The notes beneath the pieces are model-generated. The model ran no database searches, was not told where the DNA came from, and saw only the letters and a program-made list of their open reading frames with translations. From positions 1-60,814 of the forward strand of contig NZ_JROM01000062.1 in assembly GCF_000786655.1 (NCBI RefSeq): a stretch of 60,814 nucleotides of DNA, given 5' to 3'. This document shows positions 54,918 through 60,814 of the stretch, one piece after another (position 1 is the stretch's first letter; each line of letters opens with the position of its first letter). The stretch comes from Kocuria marina (GTDB lineage Bacteria > Actinomycetota > Actinomycetes > Actinomycetales > Micrococcaceae). Both the position numbers and the translations under genes were made by a program.

Positions 54918-55580
54918 AAAAGCGCGTCTGACCAGGGGTTTTACCTTCGCAGCTTCCGATTTGGCTTGGCGGACGAGTTCCGATCTACCATCAGTTGCTA
55001 AGCGTTTGGTCCGCTGACCTGGGACTTTGATCGGCCTCTGCGGAGCTTCCGCAGGGGCCGATTCTGCTCTCTGTGGTGCGGGAGCGCCTCTGGGACGCAG
55101 CCTCGGCTGGCCAATGCTGCGGAGGGTTCGAGTCGTTCGACGCGCGATCTCTCGGCAGGTGCGCTGACTCAATAAGCAGCCTGACTCAATAGTCGGTCGC
55201 CTCGACGACGCCGCGGTTCACTGGGGCAGGTCTCGTTCCGCCAGAGTGCGAGTGATCTCGTCCCACTGGGAGCTCGCGATCAGTTGGTTGTGCCGGCGCA
55301 AGGCGGTCTGCCATGACCCGAACTCAGCTGGGAGCTCGCGCCACGTGATGCCGGTGCGGGTCTTGTAGAGAGCGGCGTCGACGATCGTGCGTATGTCAGT
55401 GCGTGGCCGTCCGCGGCGAGGGCCCTTTTCTGTGTGGGGACGATATCTTGATCCAGCTCCATTGCTATCTGTGAGTCGTTGAGAGTCAGACTGGAGGCCC
55501 TCGGTGACGCTGCTGGCGTCACCATTCTTCGCCTGGTCATCGATTCGCACGGCTTTGACCACGCCGCGGATGACGGCGCA
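54891..55580 (+). repeat. Direct repeat 1: ychF 3' end, terminator and DUF4096-like gene
   Basis: Begins GTGGTTGAATTCAGGTTTAA inside ychF and matches 58294-58957. The first 140 bases are about 80% alike, the part over the DUF4096-like gene about 97%. The 300 bases after ychF hold no gene, only this repeat and the hairpin at 55030. Left border of the TIR-gene insertion. Confidence 0.8.
55030..55062 (+). terminator. Hairpin after ychF
   Basis: 15-base arms from ATCGGCC to GGCCGAT around a 3-base GCT loop, with one G-T pair. A perfect version is in the second repeat. Probably the ychF terminator and also an end for the gene on the other strand. Confidence 0.65.
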
Positions 55581-55595
55581 TGGGGCCTCAGCCAC
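55218..55595 (-). pseudogene. DUF4096/IS5-type N-terminal domain gene, 5'-truncated copy
   Basis: 125 codons, almost the same as the C-terminal two thirds of the gene at 58595. The shared part reads RRGRPRTDIRTIVDAALYK, then WRELPAEFGSWQTALRRHNQ, the winged-helix start of IS5-type transposases. Ten residues after QRLTD differ completely because one base is lost and one gained 30 bases later, a compensated frameshift. The first 70 codons, including the paired-cysteine part, are missing. No DDE domain follows. Confidence 0.65.
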
Positions 55596-55725
55596 GCACT
55601 CACTGTAGTATCCAGACGTTGGTCGGGTGCGGAACGCGATCGAATCTCGTTTCCGTTCGATGAAGGCGTACCGCCGTCGCTAGGTCCGGTCGCGGATCGT
55701 AGCCTCTTCTCAAGTGAATGAATGC

Positions 55726-55753
55726 TTGCAACCGCATAAGTCCGATGTAATAC
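55726..55753 (+). promoter_or_regulatory. Promoter of the TIR-STAND gene
   Basis: -35 TTGCAA (55726-55731), 16-base spacer, -10 TAATAC (55748-55753), then about 30 bases of leader with AGGAAG at 55773-55778 before ATG 55789. It excludes the earlier in-frame ATG 55714 as start. Confidence 0.6.
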
Positions 55754-55788
55754 AGTCGATCCGTCGACCTATAGGAAGAAAGCGGCGC

Positions 55789-58263
55789 ATGTCAAAACGG
55801 TTCTTTATCTCGCACGCTGGACCTGACAAGCCTTTGGCCATTGACCTCAAAGCGCTGCTCGAAGATGATGCGTGGGTCGACCTCCATGAGATCGATCTCG
55901 GCGATGTCCTGTGGCACGAGATAAGTGATGGGATCGAGGCTGCTACCGACTTCGTGCTCCTGTGGTCCGCAGCGTCGGCCCGATCTAAGTGGGTGCAGTA
56001 CGAGACAACGCTGGCTTTCACTCGGTGGCTCGAAGACAGCGCGATCGCACTCCGCATAATCTGCCTAGACGAGACTCCCGTGCCCTTCCGGCTGCGTCCG
56101 TTCCTGCAGGCACGGGGCGCTGACACAGCCGAATTGATTGCGGGAGTACTTCGGAAGAACGAGCCAGCTCCCGCGCCGCGCAGGCGGTTCTTCAACCGCA
56201 ACGATGAGATCGGGATCATTGAGGAACACCTCTACGCTTCGACCACCGCCGCGCTGTGGATATGCGGCGTTCCGGGGAGCGGCAAGCGCTCGTTGGCGAG
56301 AGAAGCGCTTCAGCGGATTACTACCGGTCAGGGGACGGTCGCGCGAGTCCGTGTCTCTAGCGGCACAGCGGAGCCCGAACTGGACTTGTTGCTGGCTTCG
56401 TCGCTTCAGAAATCTCCAGCGGCAGAATCTTCGACGCTAACTGAACTTGTCGAACACACTCGCATGATGATCCACGAGTACATCGTCGCGGGTGGCGTGC
56501 TCGTTTTCGAAGACGCTGAGCACTGGCTCACCGAGGACGGCGCGCTCGGCCGTCTTGCCGAGCACGTAGTGGCAGCCGTTCACGAAGCAGACCAAAACAC
56601 GGATCGGCTGGTCATCTTCACTTCGCGTCGTCGGCCGAGGATTTCTGCATCTCTTGAGACTGCAGTGCGGAGCATCTACCTTCAGGGACTTCACCCGAAG
56701 CACGCGATACCTCTCCTGCGAGCGCAGGGCGCGTCCGGCGAGGACGACGACCTGAAGTCCGTCGCGCTCGAACTCGATGGGCACCCGCTCGCCCTCGAGG
56801 TGGTAGCACCGCAACTCCCGCTCAACGGGGCGTCGCTGAACGATAAGCGCCACGAAATCGCGACTGACTTGATCGATCCCGCTCGCATCCAGAGCGTTAC
56901 CTGGCGGATGCTCGAGGTGCTGTCGCTGGTCGATGGCCCACTGAGTGGTGAGGACCTGGCGAATAATCTTGAACTAAGCGCGGAGGAATTCTCCCTCGCG
57001 GTCGACGAAGCCACTAGCTACTCGCTCGTTCGGCTCGCTGACTCCGGAACGCTCACGCTTCATCCGCTATTGCGCGACTACTATCTGCGTTCGTTTCGGA
57101 AGCAGCCCGACTATGCCCCGCAGACAGCGGCGTTGGCCGACATACTCCTAGCGCGCCTTTCCGGCATTGAGCCAACTGACGAAAACTACACAGCGTCGCT
57201 GCTCTCCACCGTCAAGGTGCTGGGCCTTTCCGGCCGCCTCAATGAGGCCCGTGACCTCAGACAGGGGCTGATAGGAACACTGTACGAAACCGGTGTCGAG
57301 TTGTTCCATGAACGGCGATACGAGGCCGCACTCGAACATCTTGAAGAAGCGCTAACGGGTGACGACGTCGTCGACCTACCTGCCAACAGGGTTCGCATGA
57401 AGACTTTGGCCCAGCTGGGCAGGCTTCCGGAAGCTCGCGCGCTCGGTGATGTGCTCGTTCGCGACAACCCTCAAAACGCTGGTGTGATGCGTGACCGGGG
57501 CCGGGTCGAGCAGGCAGATCGAAAGTGGTCGGAGGCCATCGCCTGGTACGAGCGCGCAATCCCGTTCAGGAACAACAAAGCTCAGCTCTATGCCGACATC
57601 GCTCAGGTGCGTGTCAGGATGCAGGACTGGCCGGGGGCGGCCGCAGCCGCTAAAACGGCGATTGACATGGGGGGAGACACCCCCTACGCGCTCTCGACAT
57701 ACTCGCAGGCGCTTGAGGCGCAAGGCATGTTGGTAGACGCGAGCAAGGTGATGGCGCAAGCAGTCGTTCGGGAGCCTAAGAATCCCCGATATCGATACAG
57801 GCTGGGGCGAATCGCGATGCAACTCGACGATCGGGCCAGTGCGATACGTGAGTTCACCAGATGCGTCGAGCTCGATCCGCAATTTGTCGAAGCTCCCCTT
57901 TCTCTGGCCAGCGTGCAGATCGACGAAGGCCTGATTTCGAAGGCAAAGGAGACCCTCGCACGAGTTGACGGTTCTCCCGGTGCTCCATCTGCTGTGCTGA
58001 ACAACGTCAAAGCGAAACTGGCTCTTGCGGAGGGTGATCTCGCGACCGCTCAAGCGGCGTCGGACGCAGCGCTTCAGGATCGACGGGATTCGCACAACCT
58101 CACCCTCGCCATTCGCGTGTCGATAGCAAGAGCAGAGGCTAATGAGATTCCGCTCGGACAGGCGGCCGCTCAGGTGAAGCTCATCGCGAAGGAACTCGAC
58201 AGGCAGGGCAACCTCGGCGCGGTCCTAGAGATTTCGCAACGATTTTCCAAGTACTTCGACTGA
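55789..58263 (+). CDS. TIR / NB-ARC (STAND) / TPR protein, NLR-like immune sensor
   Basis: 824 residues. TIR domain 1-125: RFFISHAGPDKPLAIDLKAL, box-2-like HEIDLGDVLWHEI, and W68-V69-x-x-E72 in SKWVQYE, where Glu72 matches the catalytic Glu of NAD-cleaving TIR domains. NB-ARC-like ATPase 134-345: Walker A GVPGSGKRS (160-168), Walker B VLVFEDAE (237-244), sensor TSRRR (278-282), GHPLAL (331-336). Winged helix about 370-435 ending LHPLLRDYY. Then tandem TPR-like helices from about 450 to 824 as the sensor. This order is that of plant TIR-NLRs; bacterial relatives trigger NAD loss and abortive infection. Codon use and GC are foreign to the neighbours. It stands alone, between two direct repeats. 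Trigger and exact activity are unknown. Confidence 0.93.
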   Translation: MSKRFFISHAGPDKPLAIDLKALLEDDAWVDLHEIDLGDVLWHEISDGIEAATDFVLLWSAASARSKWVQYETTLAFTRWLEDSAIALRIICLDETPVPFRLRPFLQARGADTAELIAGVLRKNEPAPAPRRRFFNRNDEIGIIEEHLYASTTAALWICGVPGSGKRSLAREALQRITTGQGTVARVRVSSGTAEPELDLLLASSLQKSPAAESSTLTELVEHTRMMIHEYIVAGGVLVFEDAEHWLTEDGALGRLAEHVVAAVHEADQNTDRLVIFTSRRRPRISASLETAVRSIYLQGLHPKHAIPLLRAQGASGEDDDLKSVALELDGHPLALEVVAPQLPLNGASLNDKRHEIATDLIDPARIQSVTWRMLEVLSLVDGPLSGEDLANNLELSAEEFSLAVDEATSYSLVRLADSGTLTLHPLLRDYYLRSFRKQPDYAPQTAALADILLARLSGIEPTDENYTASLLSTVKVLGLSGRLNEARDLRQGLIGTLYETGVELFHERRYEAALEHLEEALTGDDVVDLPANRVRMKTLAQLGRLPEARALGDVLVRDNPQNAGVMRDRGRVEQADRKWSEAIAWYERAIPFRNNKAQLYADIAQVRVRMQDWPGAAAAAKTAIDMGGDTPYALSTYSQALEAQGMLVDASKVMAQAVVREPKNPRYRYRLGRIAMQLDDRASAIREFTRCVELDPQFVEAPLSLASVQIDEGLISKAKETLARVDGSPGAPSAVLNNVKAKLALAEGDLATAQAASDAALQDRRDSHNLTLAIRVSIARAEANEIPLGQAAAQVKLIAKELDRQGNLGAVLEISQRFSKYFD

Positions 58264-58293
58264 TCAGGACTTGATGTTTGCCGGATGCGTAAC

Positions 58294-58957
58294 GTGGTTG
58301 AATTCAGATTCAATGTCTAAAAAAGGGCGTCCGACCAGGGGTTTGCCTCCGCGGATTCCTATCTGGCTCGGCGGACGAGTTCCGGTCGACTAACAGATAC
58401 TAAGTATTAGTGCCGCCGGCCTGGGATTTTGATCGGCCCCTGCGGAGCTTCCGCAGGGGCCGAGTCTTGCTTTCGCGGTGTGTGGCGGAGCAGGCAATCG
58501 GCTGGCCAGTTCCGGGGCAAGATAGAGTCGCTCGGGGGCGATTTCTCGGTCTAAGCGCTGACTCAAAAGTGGGTCGTCTCAACGACGCCGCAGTTCACTG
58601 GGGCAGGTCTGGTTCCGCCAGAGTGCGAGTGATCTCGTCCCACTGGGAGCTCGCGATCAGTTGGTTGTGCCGGCGCAAGGCGGTCTGCCATGACCCGAAC
58701 TCAGCTGGGAGCTCGCGCCACGAGATGCCGGTGCGGGTCTTGTAGAGAGCCGCGTCGACGATCGTGCGTATGTCAGTGCGTGGCCGCCCGCGGCGAGCGC
58801 CCTCTTCTGTGTGGACGATGTGCTTGATCCAGCTCCATTGCTCATCTGTGAGTCGTTGATAGTCGGGCTGGAGGCCCTCGATGTCGCTGCCGCCGTCACC
58901 AGCCTTCGCCTGGTCATCGATTCGCACGGCTTTGACCACGCCGCGGATGACAGCGCA
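58294..58957 (+). repeat. Direct repeat 2: second copy of ychF end, terminator and DUF4096-like gene
   Basis: Starts GTGGTTGAATTCAGATTCAA, 30 bases after the TIR-gene stop, and still encodes the last eight residues of YchF (VVEFRFNV) and the stop, though no ychF precedes it. Right border of the TIR-gene insertion. The 331 bases between the TIR gene and the DUF4096-like gene contain only this and the hairpin at 58434. Confidence 0.8.
58434..58464. terminator. Hairpin in direct repeat 2
   Basis: Perfect 14-base arms TCGGCCCCTGCGGA and TCCGCAGGGGCCGA around GCT. It can end the TIR gene transcript from the left and the DUF4096-like gene from the right. Confidence 0.7.
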
Positions 58958-59185
58958 TTCGGCGCATTGGACGGTTGGCTCAACGTAGCGAGGGGAATGC
59001 CCGACCAAGGTCTCGACGTGCTGGCAGGTCAGTTCCACTCGCCAAGTGGCGCTGCGGTCGATGTGCAATGAGGGTGGGTATAGGAGCTGTCGGAGCTCAT
59101 CGCGCTGAGTCGGCGAAAGTGGCGGGAACGGGCAGCACAGATGGCAGTGCTCCACCCTGTTGTTCTCGAGACGCCAAACCCCCAT
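58595..59185 (-). CDS. Paired-cysteine plus DUF4096 (IS5-type N-terminal) protein
   Basis: 196 residues from ATG 59185. Residues 1-90 carry HCHLCCPFPPL and then LTCQHVETLVGHSPRYVEP and VQCAECAVIRG, a likely zinc-binding unit; residues 105-196 are the DUF4096 winged helix (RLTDEQWSWIKHIV, RRGRPRTDIRTIVDAALYK, WRELPAEFGSWQTALRRHNQ). The DDE catalytic part of an IS5 transposase is absent and the stop is the same in both copies, so this may be a stand-alone DNA-binding protein rather than a broken transposase. Its promoter side is next to the IS3 element, whose insertion may have changed its control. Confidence 0.6.
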   Translation of the reverse strand: MGVWRLENNRVEHCHLCCPFPPLSPTQRDELRQLLYPPSLHIDRSATWRVELTCQHVETLVGHSPRYVEPTVQCAECAVIRGVVKAVRIDDQAKAGDGGSDIEGLQPDYQRLTDEQWSWIKHIVHTEEGARRGRPRTDIRTIVDAALYKTRTGISWRELPAEFGSWQTALRRHNQLIASSQWDEITRTLAEPDLPQ

Positions 59186-59281
59186 GTTGCATGCCGTGTG
59201 GGCTGACCCCGTTTTTTAGGTCCGGTGGTTCTGGGAGTCGTCCTGTCGCCCGTGGTTGCGGGCAGGGAGACTGGTCAGATC

Positions 59282-59566
59282 ATGTCGAACAGCAGGAAGC
59301 GTCACACCCCGGAGCAGGTCGTCCGCAAGCTCGGGCAGGCCGACAGGATGCTCGCCGACGGCAGCGACATCGCCGCGGTGTGTCGGGAGCTTGGGATATC
59401 CGAGCAGACGTATTACCGGTGGCGTAACCAGTACGGCGGACTGAAGGCCGACGACGCGAAGCGCCTCAGGGAACTGGAGAAGCAGAACGCCACGCTCAAG
59501 CGGTTGCTGGCCGAAGCGGAGCTGGAGAAGGCCGCGCTCAAGGAGCTGGCCGAGGGAAACTTCTAG
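59282..59566 (+). CDS. IS3-family transposase OrfA
   Basis: 94 residues from ATG 59282. Helix-turn-helix RRKLGQADRMLADGS-type start and AAVCRELGISEQTYYRWRNQYGG, then a leucine zipper (AKRLRELEKQNATLKRLLAE). It binds the ends of the element. The stop lies 6 bases after a slippery heptamer that fuses it to OrfB. Confidence 0.93.
   Translation: MSNSRKRHTPEQVVRKLGQADRMLADGSDIAAVCRELGISEQTYYRWRNQYGGLKADDAKRLRELEKQNATLKRLLAEAELEKAALKELAEGNF
59554..59560 (+). other. Programmed -1 frameshift site GGGAAAC
   Basis: The heptamer sits in the right phase (G GGA AAC) six bases before the orfA stop. After a -1 shift the reading continues GKLLGPGRRRAAVSHL into the orfB frame, giving the OrfAB transposase. 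Confidence 0.8.
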
Positions 59567-59616
59567 GCCCGGGCAGGCGCCGCGCCGCCGTCTCGCACCT
59601 GATCAGGACACTGCAG

Positions 59617-60432
59617 GTGAGCGAGCGGATGGCGTGCCGTCTGGCCGGGCTGAGCAGGTCCGCGTACCGTCGCCCGCTCAAGGGCGACACGGTCGCCGAC
59701 CCTGATCGCGCGTTGCGAGACTGGCTGCGCGCGTGGGCGAAGAAGCATCCCCGCTACGGGTACCGGCGGGCGTATCACGACGCCCGGGGTGAGGGCTGGG
59801 CGGTCAACCACAAGAAGATCCAACGCCTCTGGCGAGCCGAAGGCCTCCGCGTCCCGCAGCGGCGACGCCGCAAGCGTGTCGGATCCTCGACCGTCGACGC
59901 CCCGGCGGCAGTCGCACCGAACCTCGTATGGGCGGTGGACTTCCAGTTCGACGCCGACGAGCGGGGCTGCCCGATCAAGATCTGCTCCATCGTCGACGAG
60001 CACACCCGCGAATGCATCGGCGGGCTCGTCGAGCGGTCGATCACCGCCGACCGGCTCACCGCCCACCTCGAAGAGCTCGTCGCCGTCCGCGGTGCACCGG
60101 GTGTGCTCCGCAGCGACAACGGGCCCGAGTTCATCAGCGACGCGATGGCCGACTGGGCCGGCACCCGCACCGGCCTGTTCTACATTCCGCCCGGCTCGCC
60201 CTGGCACAACGGATACGTCGAATCGTTCAACAGCCGCCTCCGCGACGAGTGCCTCAACATCAACAGCTTCTACTCACTGCTGCACGCCCAGGTCGTGATC
60301 GGCGACTGGAAGACCGAGTACAACCATCAGCGTCGGCACTCATCGCTCGGCTACCTACCCCCGGCCGAGTACGCTCGGCAGTGCACCCATCAAATCGAAA
60401 CCGACGACTCACAGAGCGACCGGACCGAATGA
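59617..60432 (+). CDS. IS3-family transposase OrfB (DDE)
   Basis: 271 residues if started at GTG 59617; the frame is open back to the frameshift site, so the active form is probably the OrfAB fusion. Catalytic triad of the rve integrase domain: Asp in VWAVDFQFD, Asp in LRSDNGPEF, Glu in GYVESFNSRLRDE, with the usual C-terminal SLGYLPPAEYA. No stop or frameshift inside; it should be active. Confidence 0.93.
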   Translation: MSERMACRLAGLSRSAYRRPLKGDTVADPDRALRDWLRAWAKKHPRYGYRRAYHDARGEGWAVNHKKIQRLWRAEGLRVPQRRRRKRVGSSTVDAPAAVAPNLVWAVDFQFDADERGCPIKICSIVDEHTRECIGGLVERSITADRLTAHLEELVAVRGAPGVLRSDNGPEFISDAMADWAGTRTGLFYIPPGSPWHNGYVESFNSRLRDECLNINSFYSLLHAQVVIGDWKTEYNHQRRHSSLGYLPPAEYARQCTHQIETDDSQSDRTE

Positions 60433-60447
60433 AGGGGGCGGCCCACA

Positions 60448-60562
60448 GCCACCAGCCGGCGGCGGTGAGCTCTGTCGTGGTGCAGGCGCCGAACAGGTTG
60501 GCCAGGATTCCGGTGTGTGGGTTCAGATACGGGTCACGGTATGGGTTGGGGGCATCACTCAA
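60448..60562 (-). pseudogene. Fic-family toxin gene, only the first 38 codons left
   Basis: Reading from TTG 60562, which overlaps the end of the antitoxin gene, gives SDAPNPYRDPYLNPHTGILANLFGACTTTEL-type sequence (the part DPYL, TGILANLFG is the N-terminal hallmark of Fic/Doc proteins), and then stops at the end of the IS3 element. The rest, including the HPFxxGNGR active site, is not on the other side of the element. The toxin is therefore lost. Confidence 0.65.
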
Positions 60563-60752
60563 GGCTGTAGCGGGCGCGGGTGCGCCGAACCAGCTCCTCG
60601 ATCTCGAGCCCATCTGCGGCGAAACGATCCAGCTCCGCCCGGGTCGCTGTGGTGACGTGAAGTCCTTCCATGGCTGCGCTGTGCACCACGGAGGCCACCT
60701 GTTGTGCCCGGTCTATCTCGAGAGCCGGCGGCAGAATGTGTTGCTGAGCCAT
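60555..60752 (-). CDS. VbhA-like antitoxin of a Fic toxin
   Basis: 65 residues from ATG 60752, with GGGGAGG 4 bases upstream. SVVHSAAMEGLHVTTATRAELDRFAADGLEIEELVRRTRARY fits the VbhA helix unit, whose Ser/Ala-x-x-x-Glu-Gly stretch blocks the ATP site of Fic enzymes. It overlaps the Fic stub by 8 bases, the usual antitoxin-toxin order. Intact although the toxin is gone. Confidence 0.75.
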   Translation of the reverse strand: MAQQHILPPALEIDRAQQVASVVHSAAMEGLHVTTATRAELDRFAADGLEIEELVRRTRARYSLE

Positions 60753-60814
60753 GGAACCTCCCCGATCAGTGTGTCAAGTCGCGCCATGCACAACTGTCTC
60801 CTACTCCCCATTAC

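Larger units (their letters stand above)
59197..60447 (+). mobile_element. IS3-family insertion sequence, intact
   Basis: 1251 bases. Imperfect terminal inverted repeats: left TGTGGGCTGACCCC at 59197, right end reading TGTGGGCCGCCCCC inward from 60447, with similarity (GGTCCG) continuing to about 28 bases. Contains overlapping orfA and orfB in the usual -1 arrangement. No clear target duplication; a GCC on both sides would be a 3-base duplication if the left end is moved by one base. It truncates the Fic-type gene on its right. Confidence 0.85.

Noticed and set aside
55714-55788. Earlier in-frame ATG as start of the TIR protein (25 extra residues)
   Set aside because: It lies upstream of the best -35/-10 pair and has no ribosome site; SKRFFISHAG is the normal start of a TIR domain.
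59125-59145. GCAGCACAGATGG, similar to the end of the 62-base hairpin family
   Set aside because: It lies in a coding region, lacks the left arm and the following TTC, and is best seen as a chance match.

Overview
The window is a high-GC (mostly about 70% by eye) actinobacterial chromosome segment. Gene order and protein families (guaB, a second guaB-like gene, SURF1, a DUF3817 protein and guaA; CYTH-CHAD; FmdB; YchF) fit the Micrococcaceae, probably a Kocuria-like organism. That assignment is inference from composition and gene content; no marker RNA is present. At least seventeen genes have a TANNNT -10 box only 6-8 bases before the start codon and no convincing Shine-Dalgarno sequence, so leaderless transcription seems to be a common mode of expression here.

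Layout. 1-7152: the cut-off start of an IS1634-type transposase, then three tandem paralogous membrane acyltransferases with C-terminal SGNH domains (cell-envelope glycan O-acylation). The first carries an in-frame TAG near its 5' end. 7170-13255: guanine nucleotide block (guaB, guaB3-type paralogue, SURF1, DUF3817 membrane protein, guaA). 13352-17549: a very large helicase-like ATPase with a degenerate P-loop and a small downstream partner. 17572-26860: SAF-domain protein, FmdB zinc ribbon, 5-formyl-THF cyclo-ligase, galU, GNAT acetyltransferase, a membrane protein, a CYTH-CHAD polyphosphate-binding protein, and a DHA2-type drug exporter co-transcribed with its TetR regulator. 27193-34764: two glycosyltransferases, a WcbI-like protein, DUF3253 protein, M20 peptidase, a polytopic transporter and a metal-dependent amidohydrolase. 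34799-38389: ArsR-CDF metal efflux pair, a PQQ-type sugar dehydrogenase lipoprotein, pyroglutamyl peptidase and a shortened DUF2200 protein. 38590-48722: tRNA-Ala(CGC), LysR-substrate-domain protein, MscS, CorA, Nudix, an orphan OpuAC-type lipoprotein, an AlaA-like aminotransferase, xseB-xseA, a membrane protein and ispH. 48739-53666: rmuC and an ABC exporter with its own two-component system. 53832-54917: ychF.

The 3' end of ychF is the boundary of an accessory region (54891 to the right edge) with lower GC and different codon use. The last eight codons of ychF, its terminator and a DUF4096/IS5-type N-terminal gene occur twice as diverged direct repeats (54891-55580 and 58294-58957). Between them sits a single 824-residue TIR / NB-ARC (STAND) / TPR protein, a bacterial NLR-like architecture expected of an abortive-infection immune sensor. 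To the right an intact IS3-family element (59197-60447), with a canonical -1 frameshift heptamer, has cut a Fic-family toxin gene down to about 38 codons, leaving its VbhA-like antitoxin intact. The region therefore looks like a defence/toxin-antitoxin hotspot anchored at ychF.

A second unusual feature is a family of four dispersed intergenic hairpins (near 24.3, 27.1, 36.3 and 38.4 kb). Each is exactly 62 bases with 23-base arms and a 16-base loop, shares the 3' end CACAGATGTTC, and shows paired changes in the inner stem. They match no feature class I recognise.
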